Below the pieces are notes generated by a model, which was given only the letters and a program-made list of their open reading frames with translations, made no database searches and had not been told where the DNA came from. A stretch of DNA of 64,000 nt from Sclerurus mexicanus (lineage: Eukaryota; Chordata; Aves; Passeriformes; Furnariidae). The stretch spans positions 610,772 to 674,771 of the forward strand of contig VWZF01004007.1 in NCBI GenBank assembly GCA_013396755.1, given 5' to 3'. Of the stretch, positions 62,113 to 64,000 are shown one piece after another. Position 1 is the stretch's first letter. Each line of letters begins with the position of its first letter. Both the position numbers and the translations under genes were made by a program.

Positions 62113-62806
62113 ACGTTTGGGGTTTGCATGGCAAGGTTTCAGTAGTGGGGGGAGGGGCTACAGGTTTGGCTTCTCTGAGAAGCTGCTGGAAACTTCCCCC
62201 ATGTCCAACAGAGCCAGTGCTAGCCAGCTCTGAGACGGACCCACTGCTGGCCAAGGCTGAGCCCACCAGAAACAGCGGTAGCTCCTCTGGGATAACAAAT
62301 TTAAGAAGTGAAAAAGGTGCTGTGCAACAGCAGCCAGAGAGGAGTGAGAATGCGTGAAAGTCCTGCCAGGACCTGTGGCCCTGTGGAGAGAGGAGCCCAT
62401 GCTGGAGCAAGTTTGCTGGCAGGACTTGTGACCCCATGGGGGACCCACTCTGGACCCCCTCTATTCCTAAAGGACAGCACTCAGTGGAAGGGATCCATGC
62501 TGGAGCAGTTTGTGAAGAACTGCAGCCCATGGGAAGCACTCAAGTTGGAGAAGTTCATGGAAGACTGTCTTCTGTGGGAGGCACTCCATGCTGGAGCAGG
62601 GGAAGAGTGTGAGGAGTCTTTCCCCTGAGGAGGAAGGATAAGCAGAGGCACTGTATGATGAACTGACTGCAGCCTCCATTCTCCATACCCCTGCACTTCT
62701 GGATGGGAGGAAGTAAAGAAAATGGGGAGTAAAGTTGAGCCCTGGAAGAAGGGAGAAGGTGAATTTCAAGGTTTGGGTTTATTTCTCCCCTTGTGGTTTG
62801 GTAAGC
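62113..62806 (+). mobile_element. probable LTR of an avian endogenous retrovirus, truncated
   Basis: It matches, as I recall, a widespread avian LTR-type repeat in the same order: ggtttgcatggcaagg, ggtttggcttctctgagaag, gataacaaatttaagaagtg, gtgcaacagcagccagagag. It then has a series of diverged units built on ccatgctggagca and gaactgcagcccatggga, and ends gggtttatttctcc. The usual 3' end of that repeat is missing. No viral coding region is seen. Family name uncertain. Confidence 0.6.
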
Positions 62807-63299
62807 AGTCAGATGGCTTTTCCCCACAGCTGGGCCTGTCTGTGAGTTTCTGCAACACCTGTCGAGGTCTTAAGCCAACCTTAGGCATGATGGTACAGCC
62901 CTTGTGTTAGGGGAGATGGGGATTTTGAGGGCATTTTGGACATATGTCTGGAAGGCAGTGTTAGGAAAACCTTCCCTCCTCAACAATCACGTTCCTTGAT
63001 CTTCCTTGATTTAGTGATTCAGAAGTCCCTTCTTTATTCGGACTTGTGCATAGTGTTTTATTTCCATTTCTGCTTTCAGTCTATTCTATGACATTGAGCA
63101 AAGCTGTTCAATGTCTTTCTTTTGTTTCCTCCTTCATTCAGTGTCCATCACGTCCTGTCTGGCACTGCTTTGAATGAAAAAAATGACACTTCATTTTTAC
63201 TGTGAGCATGTGGGTTTTGAATCAGACAATGAGAGCTGATTTTGAATAAAGATGATTTTTCATTATGCAGTTGTACAACAGAATGAGGTTCTGCTGTCA
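62807..63299. other. intergenic, nothing recognised
   Basis: AT-rich DNA; no features seen. Confidence 0.45.
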
Positions 63300-63385
63300 G
63301 GAAATCACAGAGTGGTGTAGTTTGGAAGTGACTGTGGGAGGTTGCCTGGCCCAGCTCCCTGCCCAGATCTGGTCATTAGATGACC
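63300..63385 (-). repeat. CR1-like LINE 3' tail, diverged
   Basis: It reads gaaatcacagagtggtgtag, tttggaagtgactgtgggag, cctggcccagctccctgccc, which resembles antisense CR1 tail (aatcacagaatggtttgggt...). The remainder is lost. Confidence 0.6.
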
Positions 63386-63904
63386 ATGAGATTTTGGCAG
63401 TGGTAATAAATGTTCTGCTTTGTTTCTGGTTAGACTTTTTCGTGCTTTAGTCTTCTTTACGTTATGCAGATGTTTTTGAGAGTGGGAGAAGAACGGTAGT
63501 GAAAGTAATTGTATAGTCAAAGTCAAACACAGTTAATAAGGGTTTTGAATATGGCCTATGCAGAATTAATCCACTTTTCATAGCTTGGTCTTCTATACAG
63601 AATTCAACCTTAGTCTCTGAGAGTTGGGTTCTCCTGCTTTCTGTTCATTGCCAGCCCACTGGTGATTGGTGCATTGACACTACACCGTCCAGAACAGCAG
63701 AAGATCAAGATGTGCCCAAAATGGAAATTTCTTCTTCTTCTGATAAAGGATTACCAAAAAGAGCTCAAGGGTTAGTACTGCATAATTACACCCACATGAG
63801 AAATGGCTTTATCAGTCAGGAAGAAGCCCCAAAGGACGTCATATTGCCCAATTCCCTCCCGACTCATCCCCATCCCAATGCCATAACAGCTGAATTTGCA
63901 GAAT
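63386..63904. other. intergenic, nothing recognised
   Basis: No gene or repeat was recognised. Confidence 0.45.
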
Positions 63905-64000
63905 TTCAGGACTTGCAAGGAACCTGTAATAAAGATGGGGACTAACTTTGTAGTAGGGCCTGTTGGGATAAGACAAAGTGTAATATCTTTAAACTGAAGG
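63905..64000 (+). repeat. CR1 LINE 3' region, cut by window edge
   Basis: It reads aaagatggggactaactttg, tagtagggcctgttgggata, taaactgaagg, matching the CR1 segment before the 3' UTR. It continues beyond 64000. Confidence 0.75.

Noticed and set aside
48641..64000. Expected neighbouring gene such as RAB38 downstream of TMEM135
   Set aside because: No GTPase motif or other recognisable coding exon found; the neighbour must lie further away.

Overview
This window is vertebrate nuclear DNA, most likely from a bird. It is littered with 5'-truncated CR1 LINEs, many ending in the avian CR1 3' tail (forms of attctatgattctat), and it carries at least one avian class III (ERVL-like) solo LTR. I see no bacterial features, CRISPR array, tRNA or rRNA. 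Single N bases and a short N run mark it as a draft assembly. The LTR type hints at a non-galliform (neoavian) bird, but this is weak evidence.

The only protein-coding gene I can support is TMEM135 (transmembrane protein 135, also called peroxisomal membrane protein 52), on the + strand. Nine consecutive coding exons lie between 29439 and 46030, each with AG/GT splice sites and compatible phases. They encode the last ~288 residues of a protein that is usually ~458 residues long, including the stop codon at 46028-46030. The first part of the gene is not visible and presumably lies upstream.

Layout: 1-29438 is one very large intron upstream of the first visible exon, AT-rich and broken up by CR1 copies (1-405, 1916-2425, 3275-3582, 11371-11985, 17390-17960, 20536-21027, 22815-22922, 25934-26228) and a solo LTR (22923-23472). 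From 29439 to 46030 come the nine exons, with introns of 0.7-4.2 kb holding further CR1 fragments. From 46031 to about 48.3 kb is the 3' UTR or immediate downstream DNA, with several AATAAA signals and a poly-C tract beside the assembly gap. From 48.3 to 64 kb the DNA is intergenic and more GC-rich, with CR1 fragments, a second LTR-like element (about 62113-62806) and a 1344-bp direct duplication split by a single N (55474-56817 and 56819-58162).

I found no convincing new biological system. The best leads are the duplication, which looks like two unmerged overlapping contig ends, a near-perfect hairpin at 1451-1525, a sense-oriented solo LTR inside the TMEM135 intron, a CpG-rich patch at 33830-33960 inside an intron, and the Cys-rich module that starts the second half of TMEM135.
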